64,000 nt of DNA from Roseovarius autotrophicus. GTDB taxonomy: Bacteria > Pseudomonadota > Alphaproteobacteria > Rhodobacterales > Rhodobacteraceae. Under the pieces are notes generated by a model. That model was not told the DNA's origin. It was given only the letters and a program-made list of their open reading frames with translations, and searched no databases. Each line of letters begins with the position of its first letter. Positions within the stretch are counted from its first letter, which is position 1. The stretch is from the NCBI RefSeq assembly GCF_018069895.1, contig NZ_JAGQDH010000001.1, forward strand, positions 124,001 to 188,000, in the 5' to 3' direction. A program made the translations under genes and the position numbers. Of this stretch, positions 26,501-34,239 are shown one piece after another.

Positions 26501-27521
26501 GGGGGTGCAGCGCGTGGAGGCCACGCGCACCGACCCCGAGAGTTTTCGCCCCGTGCTGATCGAGGGCGCGCCCGCGCGGCTGCGCCCCTTCGTGGCAGCG
26601 GGGCCGGTGACGCCGCTGTTCCTCGATCTGCCACTGATGAGCGGCGAGGAGGTGCCCCATGCGCCGCATCTGGCGGTGATCGCCGATCCCTGGCCGGGGA
26701 CGGTGGCGCTTTATGCCTCGGAGGAGGACGCGAATTACGCGCTTGATGCGGTGATTGCGGCGCAGGCCACGGTGGGGCTGACCGAGACCCCGCTTTTCCC
26801 CGCCCATCCGGGGCGGATCGACCGGGGCGAGGGCCTTTTCGTGCGGTTGCGCCACGGGCGGCTTGAGAGTGTGAGTGACACGGCCTTGCTGGGCGGGGCC
26901 AATCTCTGCGCGATCGGCGACGGCACGCCGAATGGCTGGGAGTTGTTCCAGTTCCGCGACGCTGAGCTTGTCGCGCCCGAGACGTATATCCTGCGCCACC
27001 GGCTGCGCGGGCAGTTGGGGACCGAGGGCGCAGGGGTGTGGCCGCCCGGCTCGATCCTGGTGCGTCTTGACGGGGTGCCGCAGCAGACAGGCCTGACCGA
27101 GGCGCAGCGCGGGCAGGCCCGCCATTACCGCATCGGGCCGGGGGGCCGCCCGGTGGACGATCCGAGCTTTGGCCATGCGGTGCTGGCCTTTGACGGAATC
27201 GGGCTGCGCCCCCTTGCGCCGGTGCATCTGCGCGCGGTCGAGGCGGGCGGCGATCTGCGCGTGACATGGGTGCGGCGCACGCGGATCGGCGGCGACCGCT
27301 GGGACACGCCCGATGTGCCGCTTGGCGAGGAAGCCGAGCGCTATCTTCTGCGCGTGCGGCGCGGCGCGCAGGTGCTGCGCGAGGTCGATATCACGGCGCC
27401 GGACTGGACCTATCCCGCAAGCGTGCGCACCGCCGACGGCCCCGACGCGGGCAAGCGGATCGAGGTGGCACAGCTCTCGGCCCTGTTCGGTGCGGGGCGC
27501 TTTGCCATCCGCGACTTGTGA
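23523..27521 (+). CDS. GTA host-specificity 'megatron' protein (g15)
   Basis: This is the largest gene of the window (1332 residues). The N-terminus has a glycine/alanine-rich hydrophobic stretch (residues 1-45) that could reach the membrane. A TIM-barrel domain (GTA_TIM, roughly 420-740; YAADWTEYFGYQPGDGDRFF, FTEYGCAAVDKGTN) and a phage-tail_3 domain (about 800-970) follow. The C-terminal receptor-side part matches the Rcc01698 type. It forms the tail baseplate and contacts the recipient surface. No frameshift is visible over 4 kb, which argues that the cluster is under selection. Confidence 0.93.
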   Translation: MATILLSAAGAAIGGAVGGSVLGLSSVAIGRFAGALVGRSIDQRLLGQGSGVVETGRVSRLRLTGAGEGDAIPQVYGRMRVGGQVIWATEFRENVSVTRGQGGGKGSPKPATPDTRTISYSVSLALALCEGEIGRVARVWADGTEIAPASLNMRVYPGTRDQMPDSVIEAVEGAGNVPAYRGTAYVVIEDLDLSAFGTRMPQFSFEVCRPSQAGGEGAALDPVRAVRGVAMLPGTGEYALATTPVMMDFGFGASGPANINTAQERPDFVVALEALREELPQVRATSLIVSWFGDDLRCGDCRIRPRVEKKAFESRNMPWTVSSLTRAQAGEVPKDAQGREVYGGTPADQAVVEAILSLKSAGQDVLYYPFILMEQMAGNGLPDPWRDAGDQPVLPWRGRITTSKAPGQPGSPDRTAEAEAQVAGFFGAARAADFTVTPVAAVPVEEPGTGALDLLTFGGRVKRSPVVYSGPDEWSYRRFILHQAALCAAAGGVESFAIGSEMRALTQIRGVGDSFPAVAQLRALAAEVRAILGPEVRITYAADWTEYFGYQPGDGDRFFHLDPLWADDNIDFVGIDNYMPLSDWREGHEHLDARDWPSIHDLDYLQANIEGGEGYDWFYPSEEARAAQRRVPITDGDHDEAWIWRFKDLRNWWGKAHHERVGGVRSEEPTAWEPQSKPIRFTEYGCAAVDKGTNEPNKFLDPKSSESSLPRFSTGQRDELIQMQYLRAVTGYWSGPARNPLSEIYGGPMIDMDHACVWAWDARPFPWFPGNTGLWSDGENYARGHWITGRASGRRLGEVVSEIAGRAGVAARDVARAEAFLRGYLVDQVGSARAALQPLLMAYGVDAVERGGVLGFRRRDGRADHLVDLNRVVRDPELGGALEETRGSDLELAGRVRLRFIEAEADYEAVAEEAILPDEATHAVATSEMPLVLTRAEGRQVVERWLSEARLSVDTLRLTLPPSRLLIGAGDVLELPEGAGGGRYRIDRVEQMAGVQRVEATRTDPESFRPVLIEGAPARLRPFVAAGPVTPLFLDLPLMSGEEVPHAPHLAVIADPWPGTVALYASEEDANYALDAVIAAQATVGLTETPLFPAHPGRIDRGEGLFVRLRHGRLESVSDTALLGGANLCAIGDGTPNGWELFQFRDAELVAPETYILRHRLRGQLGTEGAGVWPPGSILVRLDGVPQQTGLTEAQRGQARHYRIGPGGRPVDDPSFGHAVLAFDGIGLRPLAPVHLRAVEAGGDLRVTWVRRTRIGGDRWDTPDVPLGEEAERYLLRVRRGAQVLREVDITAPDWTYPASVRTADGPDAGKRIEVAQLSALFGAGRFAIRDL

Positions 27522-27529
27522 TCCTTTAC

Positions 27530-27559
27530 GGGTGGGCGGCCCCTTGCCGCCGCCCGCCC
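27530..27559 (+). terminator. Terminator-like hairpin at the end of the GTA operon
   Basis: Eleven-base arms (27530-27540 and 27549-27559, one G-U pair) enclose an 8-nt loop and are followed by TTT. It lies 8 bp after the g15 stop and before the amidohydrolase, so it probably ends the GTA transcript. Confidence 0.6.
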
Positions 27560-27606
27560 TTTGCGCCACCTTGCGCGGCGATACACACGCGCACAGGGAG
27601 GCCGTC

Positions 27607-28767
27607 ATGCCCGTCAAGAACCGTTTCGCCGAATTGCACCCGGAAATCACCGAATGGCGCCGCGATATCCACGCCCACCCCGAAATCCTCTACGAGACGC
27701 ACCGCACCAGCGCGCTTGTGGCCGAGAAGCTGAAGGCGTTCGGCTGCGACGAGGTGGTGACGGGCATCGGACGCACCGGTGTGGTGGGCGTGATCCGGGG
27801 CAAATCCAACGGCTCTGGTCGGGTGATCGGGCTGCGCGCCGATATGGACGCGCTGCCCATCCATGAGGCGACGGGGGTGGATTACGCCAGCAAGACGCCC
27901 GGCGCGATGCATGCCTGTGGTCATGACGGGCATACCGCCATGCTGCTTGGGGCCGCGCAATATCTGGCCGAGACGCGCAATTTCGACGGCACGGCGGTGG
28001 TGATCTTTCAGCCCGCCGAGGAAGGCGGTGCCGGGGGCCGCGCGATGTGCGAGGATGGCATGATGGACCGCTTCGGCATTCAGGAGGTTTACGGGATGCA
28101 TAACTGGCCGGGCCGCCCCGTGGGCAGCTTTGCCATCCGTCCCGGCGCATTCTTCGCCGCGACCGATCAGTTCGACATCGCGCTGACGGGCAAGGGCGGG
28201 CACGCCGCCAAACCGCACGAGACCGTGGACACGACCGTGATGGCCGCGCATCTGGTGACTGCCCTCCAGACCATCGCCAGCCGCAATGCCGATCCGGTGG
28301 ATCAGGTGGTGGTGTCGGTCACGTCCTTCCAGACATCCTCCAACGCGTTCAACGTGATCCCGCAGGGCGTGCATCTCAAGGGCACGGTGCGCACCATGAG
28401 CGCGGCGATGCGCGATCTGGCCGAGGCGCGTATCTGCGCACTGGCCGAGCATGTGACGGCAGGCTTTGGCGGCAGCGCCGAGGTGGCCTATCATCGCGGC
28501 TATCCGGTGATGGTCAACCACGAGGAACAGACCGCGTTCGCGGCCAGCGTTGCGGCCAAGGTCAGCGGCGGCTGCGATGATGCGCCGCTGGTCATGGGCG
28601 GCGAGGATTTCGCCTTCATGCTCGAGGAACGGCCCGGCGCCTATATCCTTGTGGGCAATGGCGACACGGCGATGGTCCACCACCCGCAATACAATTTCAA
28701 CGACGAGGCGATCCCGGCGGGGTGCAGCTTCTGGGCGGGGATCGTCGAGGAGCGGATGCCGGCCTGA
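27607..28767 (+). CDS. M20 family amidohydrolase (hippurate hydrolase-like)
   Basis: This 386-residue M20D metallo-amidohydrolase cleaves N-acyl amino acids or related amides. Metal ligands are visible in MHACGHDGHTAML and PAEEGGAGG. GKGGHAAKPHETVD marks the lid/dimerisation domain, and GGEDFAF is near the C-terminus. It has no signal peptide, so it is cytosolic. AGGGAGG precedes the ATG at 27607. It has no link to the GTA other than being downstream. The exact substrate cannot be told; hippurate, indoleacetyl-amino acids and N-acetyl amino acids are all possible. Confidence 0.9.
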   Translation: MPVKNRFAELHPEITEWRRDIHAHPEILYETHRTSALVAEKLKAFGCDEVVTGIGRTGVVGVIRGKSNGSGRVIGLRADMDALPIHEATGVDYASKTPGAMHACGHDGHTAMLLGAAQYLAETRNFDGTAVVIFQPAEEGGAGGRAMCEDGMMDRFGIQEVYGMHNWPGRPVGSFAIRPGAFFAATDQFDIALTGKGGHAAKPHETVDTTVMAAHLVTALQTIASRNADPVDQVVVSVTSFQTSSNAFNVIPQGVHLKGTVRTMSAAMRDLAEARICALAEHVTAGFGGSAEVAYHRGYPVMVNHEEQTAFAASVAAKVSGGCDDAPLVMGGEDFAFMLEERPGAYILVGNGDTAMVHHPQYNFNDEAIPAGCSFWAGIVEERMPA

Positions 28768-28811
28768 GCGCGGCGGCGTTGCTGTTTTGAGTATTTCAGG
28801 AACAGTGAAAA

Positions 28812-28834
28812 GGGGCGGGGTATCATCCCGCCCC
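28812..28834. terminator. Terminator hairpin between convergent amidohydrolase and purB
   Basis: Eight-base arms GGGGCGGG / CCCGCCCC enclose a 7-nt loop. Read on the minus strand it is followed by TTTT, so it mainly serves purB. Confidence 0.7.
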
Positions 28835-28916
28835 GGTCGTTTCAGCATGTGAGCGGCACAAGGCCGGGTGCGGCGCCGTCATGGCCGCCGGGCATTCGTG
28901 TCTGCCTGTTGACCGA

Positions 28917-30224
28917 TCATACCTTGCCAAAAACACGGGCAAAGATCGTGTCCACATGCTTCGTGTGATAGCCGAGGTCGAATTTTTCCTCGATTTCCGT
29001 CGGGCTGAGCGCCGCTGTCACCTCTGCGTCGTTCAAAAGCTCGGTCTTGAAGTCAACGCCCGTCTCCCAGACCCTGAGCGCGTTGCGCTGCACCAGCCTA
29101 TAGGCGTCCTCGCGGCTGACGCCGGCCTGCGTCAGTGCCAGAAGCACGCGCTGCGACATGACAAGGCCGGGGAACTTGTTGAGGTTCTTCAGCATGTTTT
29201 CGGGGTAGACCAGCAGCTTGTCGATGACACCGGTGAGGCGCGCCAGCGCGAAATCCAGCGTGATCGTCGCGTCGGGGCCGATCATGCGCTCGACGGAACT
29301 GTGCGAGATATCGCGCTCGTGCCAGAGCGCCACATTCTCCATCGCCGGAATGACCATCGAGCGCACCATGCGCGCGAGCCCTGTCAGGTTCTCGGTCAGC
29401 ACCGGGTTTTTCTTGTGCGGCATGGCCGAAGAGCCCTTTTGCCCCATGGAGAAGAATTCCGCTGCCTCCAGCACCTCGGTGCGCTGCATGTGGCGGATCT
29501 CGATGGCGATGTTCTCGATCGAGGAGGCGACAACGCCGAGCGTGGCGAAAAAGGCCGCGTGGCGGTCGCGCGGGATGACTTGCGTGCTGATGGGTTCAGG
29601 GTTCAGGCCAAGCTGCGCGCAGACATGTTCCTCGACGCGGGGGTCGATATTGGCGAAGGTGCCGACCGCGCCGGAAATGGCCCCGGTGGCGATCTCTTCG
29701 CGCGCGGTGCGCAGGCGGGTGAGGTTGCGGTTCATCTCGGCGTAGAACCGCGCGAAGGTCAGCCCCATCGTGGTGGGTTCCGCATGGATGCCGTGGCTGC
29801 GCCCGATGCGGATCGTGTCCTTGTGCTCATACGCGCGGCGCTTGAGGGCTGCCAGAAGCGCCTCGGTATCGGCGATGAGGAGATCGGCGGCGCGGGTGAG
29901 CTGCACGTTGAAACAGGTGTCGAGCACGTCCGATGAGGTCATGCCCTGATGGACGAATCGCGCCTCGTCGCTGCCCACATGCTCGGCCAGATGGGTGAGG
30001 AAGGCGATCACGTCGTGTTTGGTCTCGGCCTCGATCTCGTCGATGCGGGCAACGTCGAACTCAACGTTCTTCGCTTTCCAGACCGCTTGCGCATTTTCGC
30101 GCGGGATCACGCCCAGATCGGCCATGGCGTCGCAGGCATGGGCCTCGATCTCGAACCAGATGCGGAATTTCGTGGAAGGCTCCCAGATATGGACCATTTC
30201 GGGGCGGGAATAGCGCGGGATCAT
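28917..30224 (-). CDS. purB: Adenylosuccinate lyase
   Basis: This 435-residue fumarase-superfamily enzyme splits SAICAR and adenylosuccinate in purine synthesis. The signature GSSAMPHKKNP is present near residue 265, and VHQGMTSSDVLDT and the GRSHGIHAEPTTMG block carry the other active-site residues. Length is typical of the short bacterial/archaeal PurB type. It has a single-gene arrangement with a terminator beyond its stop. Confidence 0.97.
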   Translation of the reverse strand: MIPRYSRPEMVHIWEPSTKFRIWFEIEAHACDAMADLGVIPRENAQAVWKAKNVEFDVARIDEIEAETKHDVIAFLTHLAEHVGSDEARFVHQGMTSSDVLDTCFNVQLTRAADLLIADTEALLAALKRRAYEHKDTIRIGRSHGIHAEPTTMGLTFARFYAEMNRNLTRLRTAREEIATGAISGAVGTFANIDPRVEEHVCAQLGLNPEPISTQVIPRDRHAAFFATLGVVASSIENIAIEIRHMQRTEVLEAAEFFSMGQKGSSAMPHKKNPVLTENLTGLARMVRSMVIPAMENVALWHERDISHSSVERMIGPDATITLDFALARLTGVIDKLLVYPENMLKNLNKFPGLVMSQRVLLALTQAGVSREDAYRLVQRNALRVWETGVDFKTELLNDAEVTAALSPTEIEEKFDLGYHTKHVDTIFARVFGKV

Positions 30225-30301
30225 CTTGTCGTCCTTTGGCGGATGGGGTTTGGTGCGCTTCTAGTGGCAGAGGCGGGGCGCGGCAAGGCAGGGTGCGGGA
30301 C

Positions 30302-30703
30302 GTGCGACACTTGGCGGATTTCGAAGGCGCGTGGCGGTTTGAGCGCCGCGTGACCGAGGCAGGCGGGCGGGTGACGCATGTGACAGGGCGCGCGGTCTGG
30401 CGGCGCGAGGGGGCGGGGTTGATCTGCGAGGAGGCGGGCGAGATGCGTGTGCCGGGCCATGCGCCGATGCAGGTCACACGCCGCATGCTCTGGGGGCCGG
30501 GGCTATGCGTGGCTTTCGAGGACGGGCGGCCCTTTCACGAGGTGCCCCCCGAGGGCGGCGCGGTGGCGCATTGGTGCGACCCGGACCAGTATGACGGGCA
30601 GTATGATTTCAGCCGCTGGCCCGCCTTCCGCGTGGAATGGCATGTGCGCGGGCCGCGCAAGGATTACCACATGGTGACAGAGTATAGGCGAGAGGTGCCA
30701 TGA
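30302..30703 (+). CDS. DUF6314 family protein
   Basis: This 133-residue small beta-barrel-like protein has DFEGAWRFERRV at the start and CDPDQYDGQYDFS near the C-terminus, features I recognise as DUF6314. No function is established. The start is uncertain: GTG at 30302 gives the family-like N-terminus M-R-H-L, and GTG 30293 is an alternative. It overlaps the next gene by 4 bp, so the two are coupled, and the DUF3445 neighbour hints at a shared process. Confidence 0.7.
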   Translation: MRHLADFEGAWRFERRVTEAGGRVTHVTGRAVWRREGAGLICEEAGEMRVPGHAPMQVTRRMLWGPGLCVAFEDGRPFHEVPPEGGAVAHWCDPDQYDGQYDFSRWPAFRVEWHVRGPRKDYHMVTEYRREVP

Positions 30704-31422
30704 TCGCGATCCTGCAAACGGCGATCCCCTATGATGTGACCGCGCCGCGCCCGCTGCCGGGGGTCGCGCCTTTGGGCATGGCCGAGTGGCTGCTGGTCGA
30801 TGAGTCCTTTGCCGCGCAAATGGCCGAACGCGCACGGCTCTTGTCCGAGCGCCGTGCCGATGTGCTGGCCGTGACCGGGGGGGCGGGGCCGGCGATGGAC
30901 GAGCTTTTGCAGTTCGTGCTGGATTGGCTGGCGGAATACGGAACGGGATACGAGATTTCCACAAGTGGGGTGCATCGCCCCGATGGCGTGACCGTGCCCA
31001 TTGACCGGGCCGACCCGATGCTGACCCTCGGCCATCTGGTGCAGGAGGATCTCTGCATTATGGAGAAACGCGGCGAAGAACATGTGCTCACCGCCGCCGT
31101 GCTGTGTTTTCCGGCAAGCTGGCGGCTGGCGGAGAAGATCGACCGCCCGCTTCTGGCGATTCACATCCCCGTTCCCGACTATCCCGGGATCGCGCCGCGC
31201 GTGCAGCGCCTGTTCGACGGGGTGCAGCCGGGGCGCCCGCTGTGGCGGTTCAACGCCCATGGCTATGGCGATCCGGCGCTTTATCATCCGCTGCGCGAAA
31301 ACGTCGATGACGCGGCCCGCGCGCGCCTGCCCTATCTGCGGTCCGAGCGGCAATGCGTGCTGCGCCTGCCCGAGACGCGCGCCTGCGTGTTCTCGATCCA
31401 TACCTATGTGATGGCGCGCTGA
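30700..31422 (+). CDS. DUF3445 / haem-dependent oxidative N-demethylase-like protein
   Basis: This 240-residue protein is of the DUF3445 family, whose studied members form the haem-containing subunit of a dimethylamine-type oxidative N-demethylase. Typical segments are YEISTSGVHRPDGVTV, GHLVQEDLCIMEKRGEEHVLTAAVLCFPASWRL and RSERQCVLRLPETRACVFSIHTYV. The other demethylase subunits are not beside it, so it may be a stand-alone relative. It is coupled to the DUF6314 gene by a 4-bp overlap. Confidence 0.78.
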   Translation: MIAILQTAIPYDVTAPRPLPGVAPLGMAEWLLVDESFAAQMAERARLLSERRADVLAVTGGAGPAMDELLQFVLDWLAEYGTGYEISTSGVHRPDGVTVPIDRADPMLTLGHLVQEDLCIMEKRGEEHVLTAAVLCFPASWRLAEKIDRPLLAIHIPVPDYPGIAPRVQRLFDGVQPGRPLWRFNAHGYGDPALYHPLRENVDDAARARLPYLRSERQCVLRLPETRACVFSIHTYVMAR

Positions 31423-31441
31423 GGCGCGCCGTGGGGCGGAG

Positions 31442-31464
31442 ACCCCCGGATCAAGTCCGGGGGT
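31442..31464. repeat. 23-bp palindromic element (copy 1)
   Basis: Arms ACCCCCGGA and TCCGGGGGT surround loop TCAAG. It is followed by GACGG. With copy 2 it lies between convergent genes and can fold as a terminator-like hairpin. Confidence 0.7.
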
Positions 31465-31487
31465 GACGGGGACGTGTTGCGCGCGTC

Positions 31488-31510
31488 ATCCTCCGGCTTG
31501 ACCGGAGGAT
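31488..31510. repeat. 23-bp palindromic element (copy 2, opposite orientation)
   Basis: Arms ATCCTCCGG and CCGGAGGAT surround loop CTTGA, the reverse complement of the loop of copy 1. It is preceded by CGTC. The geometry (9-5-9) is the same although the stem bases differ. Confidence 0.7.
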
Positions 31511-31546
31511 CTCTCACAACCCGGTCTGTCGGGCCTGATGATGCGT

Positions 31547-32338
31547 TCAGGCGCGATGAGCGCCGGCCGCCAGCCCGCGCACGAATTCGAGCACCTCCGC
31601 GACCGGCCGCCCCTTGGCGATCTCGCCCACGATGGCCGAGCCGATGACGCAGCCATCGGCGACACTGGCGATGGTTTGCGCGGTCTCGGGCGTGCGGATG
31701 CCGAATCCCACGATCACCGGCAGGTCGGTCTGCGCCTTGATCCGCGCCACCTCGGGGGCCACATCCGCCGCTTCGGCCGCCGCCGCACCGGTGATGCCAG
31801 TGATCGAGACGTAATAGACGAAGCCGGAGGTATTCTGGAGTACCTTGGGCAGGCGCGCATCGTCGGTGGTGGGGGTGGCGAGGCGGATGAAGTTCAGCCC
31901 CGCCGCATTGGCGGGCAGGCACAGTTCCTCATCCTCTTCGGGCGGCAGATCGACCACGATCAACCCGTCAACGCCCGCCGTCTTTGCATCCGCCAGAAAC
32001 CGAGCCACGCCGCGATTGTAGATCGGGTTGTAATAGCCCATGAGCACAATGGGCGTCGTGTCGTCGCCCTTGCGAAACTCGGTTACCATGTCGAGCGCCT
32101 TCGAAAGCGTCATGCCCCCCGCGAGCGCGCGCTGTCCGGCAAGCTGAATGGTCGGACCATCCGCCATGGGATCGGTAAAGGGCACGCCCAGTTCGATCAC
32201 ATCAACCCCCGCCTCGGGCAGCCCCTTCATCACCGCAAGCGATGTTTCCATGTCCGGATCCCCGGCCATGATGTAGGAGACGAAGGCCTTGCGGCCAGCG
32301 GCGTTCAGCTCGGCGAATTTGGCGTCGATACGGGTCAT
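31547..32338 (-). CDS. trpA: Tryptophan synthase alpha chain
   Basis: This 263-residue TIM-barrel enzyme converts indole-3-glycerol phosphate to indole. The catalytic Glu is in [19 protein letters not shown], and the catalytic Asp in [23 protein letters not shown] and GSAIVG bind phosphate. trpB is not in the window, so the trp genes are split or trpB lies elsewhere. It has a single-gene layout with its stop beside the palindrome pair. Confidence 0.96.
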   Translation of the reverse strand: MTRIDAKFAELNAAGRKAFVSYIMAGDPDMETSLAVMKGLPEAGVDVIELGVPFTDPMADGPTIQLAGQRALAGGMTLSKALDMVTEFRKGDDTTPIVLMGYYNPIYNRGVARFLADAKTAGVDGLIVVDLPPEEDEELCLPANAAGLNFIRLATPTTDDARLPKVLQNTSGFVYYVSITGITGAAAAEAADVAPEVARIKAQTDLPVIVGFGIRTPETAQTIASVADGCVIGSAIVGEIAKGRPVAEVLEFVRGLAAGAHRA

Positions 32339-32410
32339 GGCGGGCCTTTGGTGATGGTTTCAGGCGGGTTTGGCGCAAATGGCGGCGGAAATCAATGGCC
32401 AGAGATGCCG

Positions 32411-33307
32411 CTAGTTCAGGCTGACATGGGCGCCTTCCTTGGCCTTGTGCTCTGGTTCCACATGGATCGTGACGCGCGCATCGGGCAGGGCCGTCATCAG
32501 CGCCGCCTCGATCCGGTCGCAAAGCACGTGCGCCGTCTCGACCGAGGTCTCGCCCGGCACGACCAGATGAAAGTCGATGAAGGTGACGGGGCCTGCGTGG
32601 CGGGTGCGCAGGTCATGCGCCTCGAGCGCCACGCCGTCGCGCGCCGCGCGCGCGATCACCGCGCGGATCGTGGCCTGTTCGTTTTCCGACACCGCCTCGT
32701 CCATCAGCCCGCTCAGCGATCCCTTGATCACCATCCAGCCCGACCACAGGATGTTGAGCGCCACCAGCACCGCCATCACCGGGTCGAGCACCCACCAGCC
32801 GGTGATCACCGCAAGCGCCACGCCGATCAGAACCCCGACGGAAGAGACCACATCGGTCATCAGGTGCCTGCCATCGGCCACCAGCGCGGGCGAGCGGTGC
32901 GCGCGTCCCTCGCGGATCAGCAGCCAGGCCCAGATCCCGTTGATCGCGCCCGCGCCCGCACTGATCGCCATGCCGAGGATCGGCTCGTCCATCGCGCGTG
33001 GTGCGAAGAATCCGGACCAGGCCTCGCGCAGGATAAAGAGCGCGGCCAGCACGATCAGCACCCCTTCAAGCACCGCCGAGAAGAATTCGGCCTTGTGGTG
33101 CCCGTAAGGGTGGTTGTCGTCCGCCGGACGCTTGGCCACGCGCAACGCCACGATCACCGCCGCCGCCGTCGCCAGATTGACAAGGCTTTCCAGCGCATCG
33201 GACATGAGCGCGAGCGAGCCGGTGACCTGCCAGGCCACCACCTTGAGCGCCATGACGAACAAACCCACCAGCACCGAGCCGATGGCCAGCCGCATCACCC
33301 GGTCCAT
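32411..33307 (-). CDS. Cation diffusion facilitator transporter (candidate Mn/Fe exporter)
   Basis: This 298-residue inner-membrane antiporter of the CDF family has about six membrane segments. Motifs are DALESLVNLATAAAV (TM2 metal site), NHPYGHHKAEFFSAVLEG and ADGRHLMTDVVSSVGVLIG (TM5 site). The C-terminal cytosolic domain has HVLCDRIEAAL. The start lies 3 bp after the stop of a Mur/Fur-type regulator, so they form one unit. That pairing suggests Mn2+ or Fe2+ export, but the metal is not proved by the motifs. Confidence 0.87.
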   Translation of the reverse strand: MDRVMRLAIGSVLVGLFVMALKVVAWQVTGSLALMSDALESLVNLATAAAVIVALRVAKRPADDNHPYGHHKAEFFSAVLEGVLIVLAALFILREAWSGFFAPRAMDEPILGMAISAGAGAINGIWAWLLIREGRAHRSPALVADGRHLMTDVVSSVGVLIGVALAVITGWWVLDPVMAVLVALNILWSGWMVIKGSLSGLMDEAVSENEQATIRAVIARAARDGVALEAHDLRTRHAGPVTFIDFHLVVPGETSVETAHVLCDRIEAALMTALPDARVTIHVEPEHKAKEGAHVSLN

Positions 33308-33310
33308 GGT

Positions 33311-33724
33311 CTAGCCCTTCCGCCGGGGCACGCCGTAAAGTTCCAACCGGTGCCCCACCAGCCGATAGCCCAGCTTTTCGGCGATCTTTTCCTGCAACGC
33401 CTCGATCTCGGGATCGACGAATTCGATCACCTCGCCCGATTGCATGTCGATCAGGTGGTCGTGATGCTCGCGCTCGGCATCTTCGTAACGCGCGCGCCCG
33501 TCGCCGAATTCGACCTTGTCGAGAATGCCCGCCTCCTCGAACAGCTTGACCGTGCGATACACCGTGGCGATGGAGATGCGCGCGTCGCGTGCGGCGGCGC
33601 GGGCGTGCAGTTGCTCTACATCGGGATGATCGTCGGCGGATTCCAGCACCTCTGCGATGGTCCGCCGCTGGCCGGTCATCCGCAGCCCCTTGGCCTCGCA
33701 ACGTTCGGTGATGGTCTCGGGCAT
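33311..33724 (-). CDS. mur: Fur family metalloregulator, Mur-like
   Basis: This 137-residue Fur protein has a winged helix (about residues 1-80; GLRMTGQRRTIAEVL, ISIATVYRTVKLFEEAG) and the metal region HHDHLIDMQSGEVIEFVDPEIE. The structural Cys pairs of classical Fur and Zur are absent. This Cys-poor form with IDMQSGEVIEF is the alphaproteobacterial Mur type, which senses Mn2+ (in some species Fe2+). It is followed at once by a CDF transporter gene. Symbol given on family grounds; fur is the alternative name. Confidence 0.8.
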   Translation of the reverse strand: MPETITERCEAKGLRMTGQRRTIAEVLESADDHPDVEQLHARAAARDARISIATVYRTVKLFEEAGILDKVEFGDGRARYEDAEREHHDHLIDMQSGEVIEFVDPEIEALQEKIAEKLGYRLVGHRLELYGVPRRKG

Positions 33725-33796
33725 CAGGGATCTCCGGGTCGGTCCTGCCGTGGGGATAGCGGGAAGGGCCGCAGTTTTCCAGCCGTTTTCATGCCG

Positions 33797-34135
33797 TCAA
33801 TGCGGCGAGACCTTCGAGAAAAGCTGGATCACCACGATCCCCGCAAGGATCATCGCCGTGCCGATCACGGCGGGCAGGTCGAGCTTCTGGCCGAAGATCA
33901 CATAGCCGATGGTGGCGATGAGCACGATCCCCAGCCCCGACCAGATTGCATAGACCACACCCACGGGCATGTATTTCAACGTGAGCGCCAGAAGGTAGAA
34001 GCTGATCGCATAAGCCACCACCACCAGAACCGACGGCCAGAGCCGGGTGAACTGCTGGCTGGCCTGTAGCGCGGTTGTCCCGGCCGTCTCGGCGACGATC
34101 GCCAGCGCAAGGAAAAGATAGACCTGCATGTTCAT
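33797..34135 (-). CDS. Small multidrug resistance (SMR) transporter
   Basis: This 112-residue protein has four transmembrane helices. The essential membrane Glu is in AIVAETAGTTALQAS (Glu16), and the Trp-bearing GVVYAIWSGLGIVLI (TM3) and AIWSG motif are standard for EmrE/SugE-type pumps. LFSKVSPH ends the protein. The start M-N-M-Q-V at 34135 is preferred; the frame opens 9 codons earlier. The substrate may be cationic drugs or guanidinium; the motif set here looks EmrE-like rather than Gdx-like, with moderate certainty. Confidence 0.88.
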   Translation of the reverse strand: MNMQVYLFLALAIVAETAGTTALQASQQFTRLWPSVLVVVAYAISFYLLALTLKYMPVGVVYAIWSGLGIVLIATIGYVIFGQKLDLPAVIGTAMILAGIVVIQLFSKVSPH

Positions 34136-34239
34136 CACCCGCACTCCCTGTTGCCTGCCCATCGATACGCGCGCAGGCCGGGACGGTCCAGTCCGCTCCG
34201 GCGCTTGCCAGCGCCGGGGCGCGGTCCCATATTTAACCC

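Larger units (their letters stand above)
15223..27521 (+). mobile_element. Gene transfer agent structural cluster, g3 to g15 (g1 and g2 absent)
   Basis: Fifteen tightly packed plus-strand genes follow the Rhodobacter capsulatus GTA order: portal, g3.5, protease, capsid, g6 to g10, g10.1, g11 to g15. Most neighbours overlap by 4-8 bp, so translation is coupled. All are intact with normal lengths, which indicates selection for function rather than decay. The terminase (g2) and g1 that normally precede the portal are missing. Upstream is an H-NS gene on the other strand, then DAHP synthase. Lysis, head-spike and GafA activator genes are normally unlinked and are not seen here. Confidence 0.93.

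Noticed and set aside
31538..34069. 843-codon plus-strand frame across trpA, CDF and mur
   Set aside because: Composition is His/Arg-rich and low in hydrophobic order, typical of a shadow frame; real genes are on the other strand.
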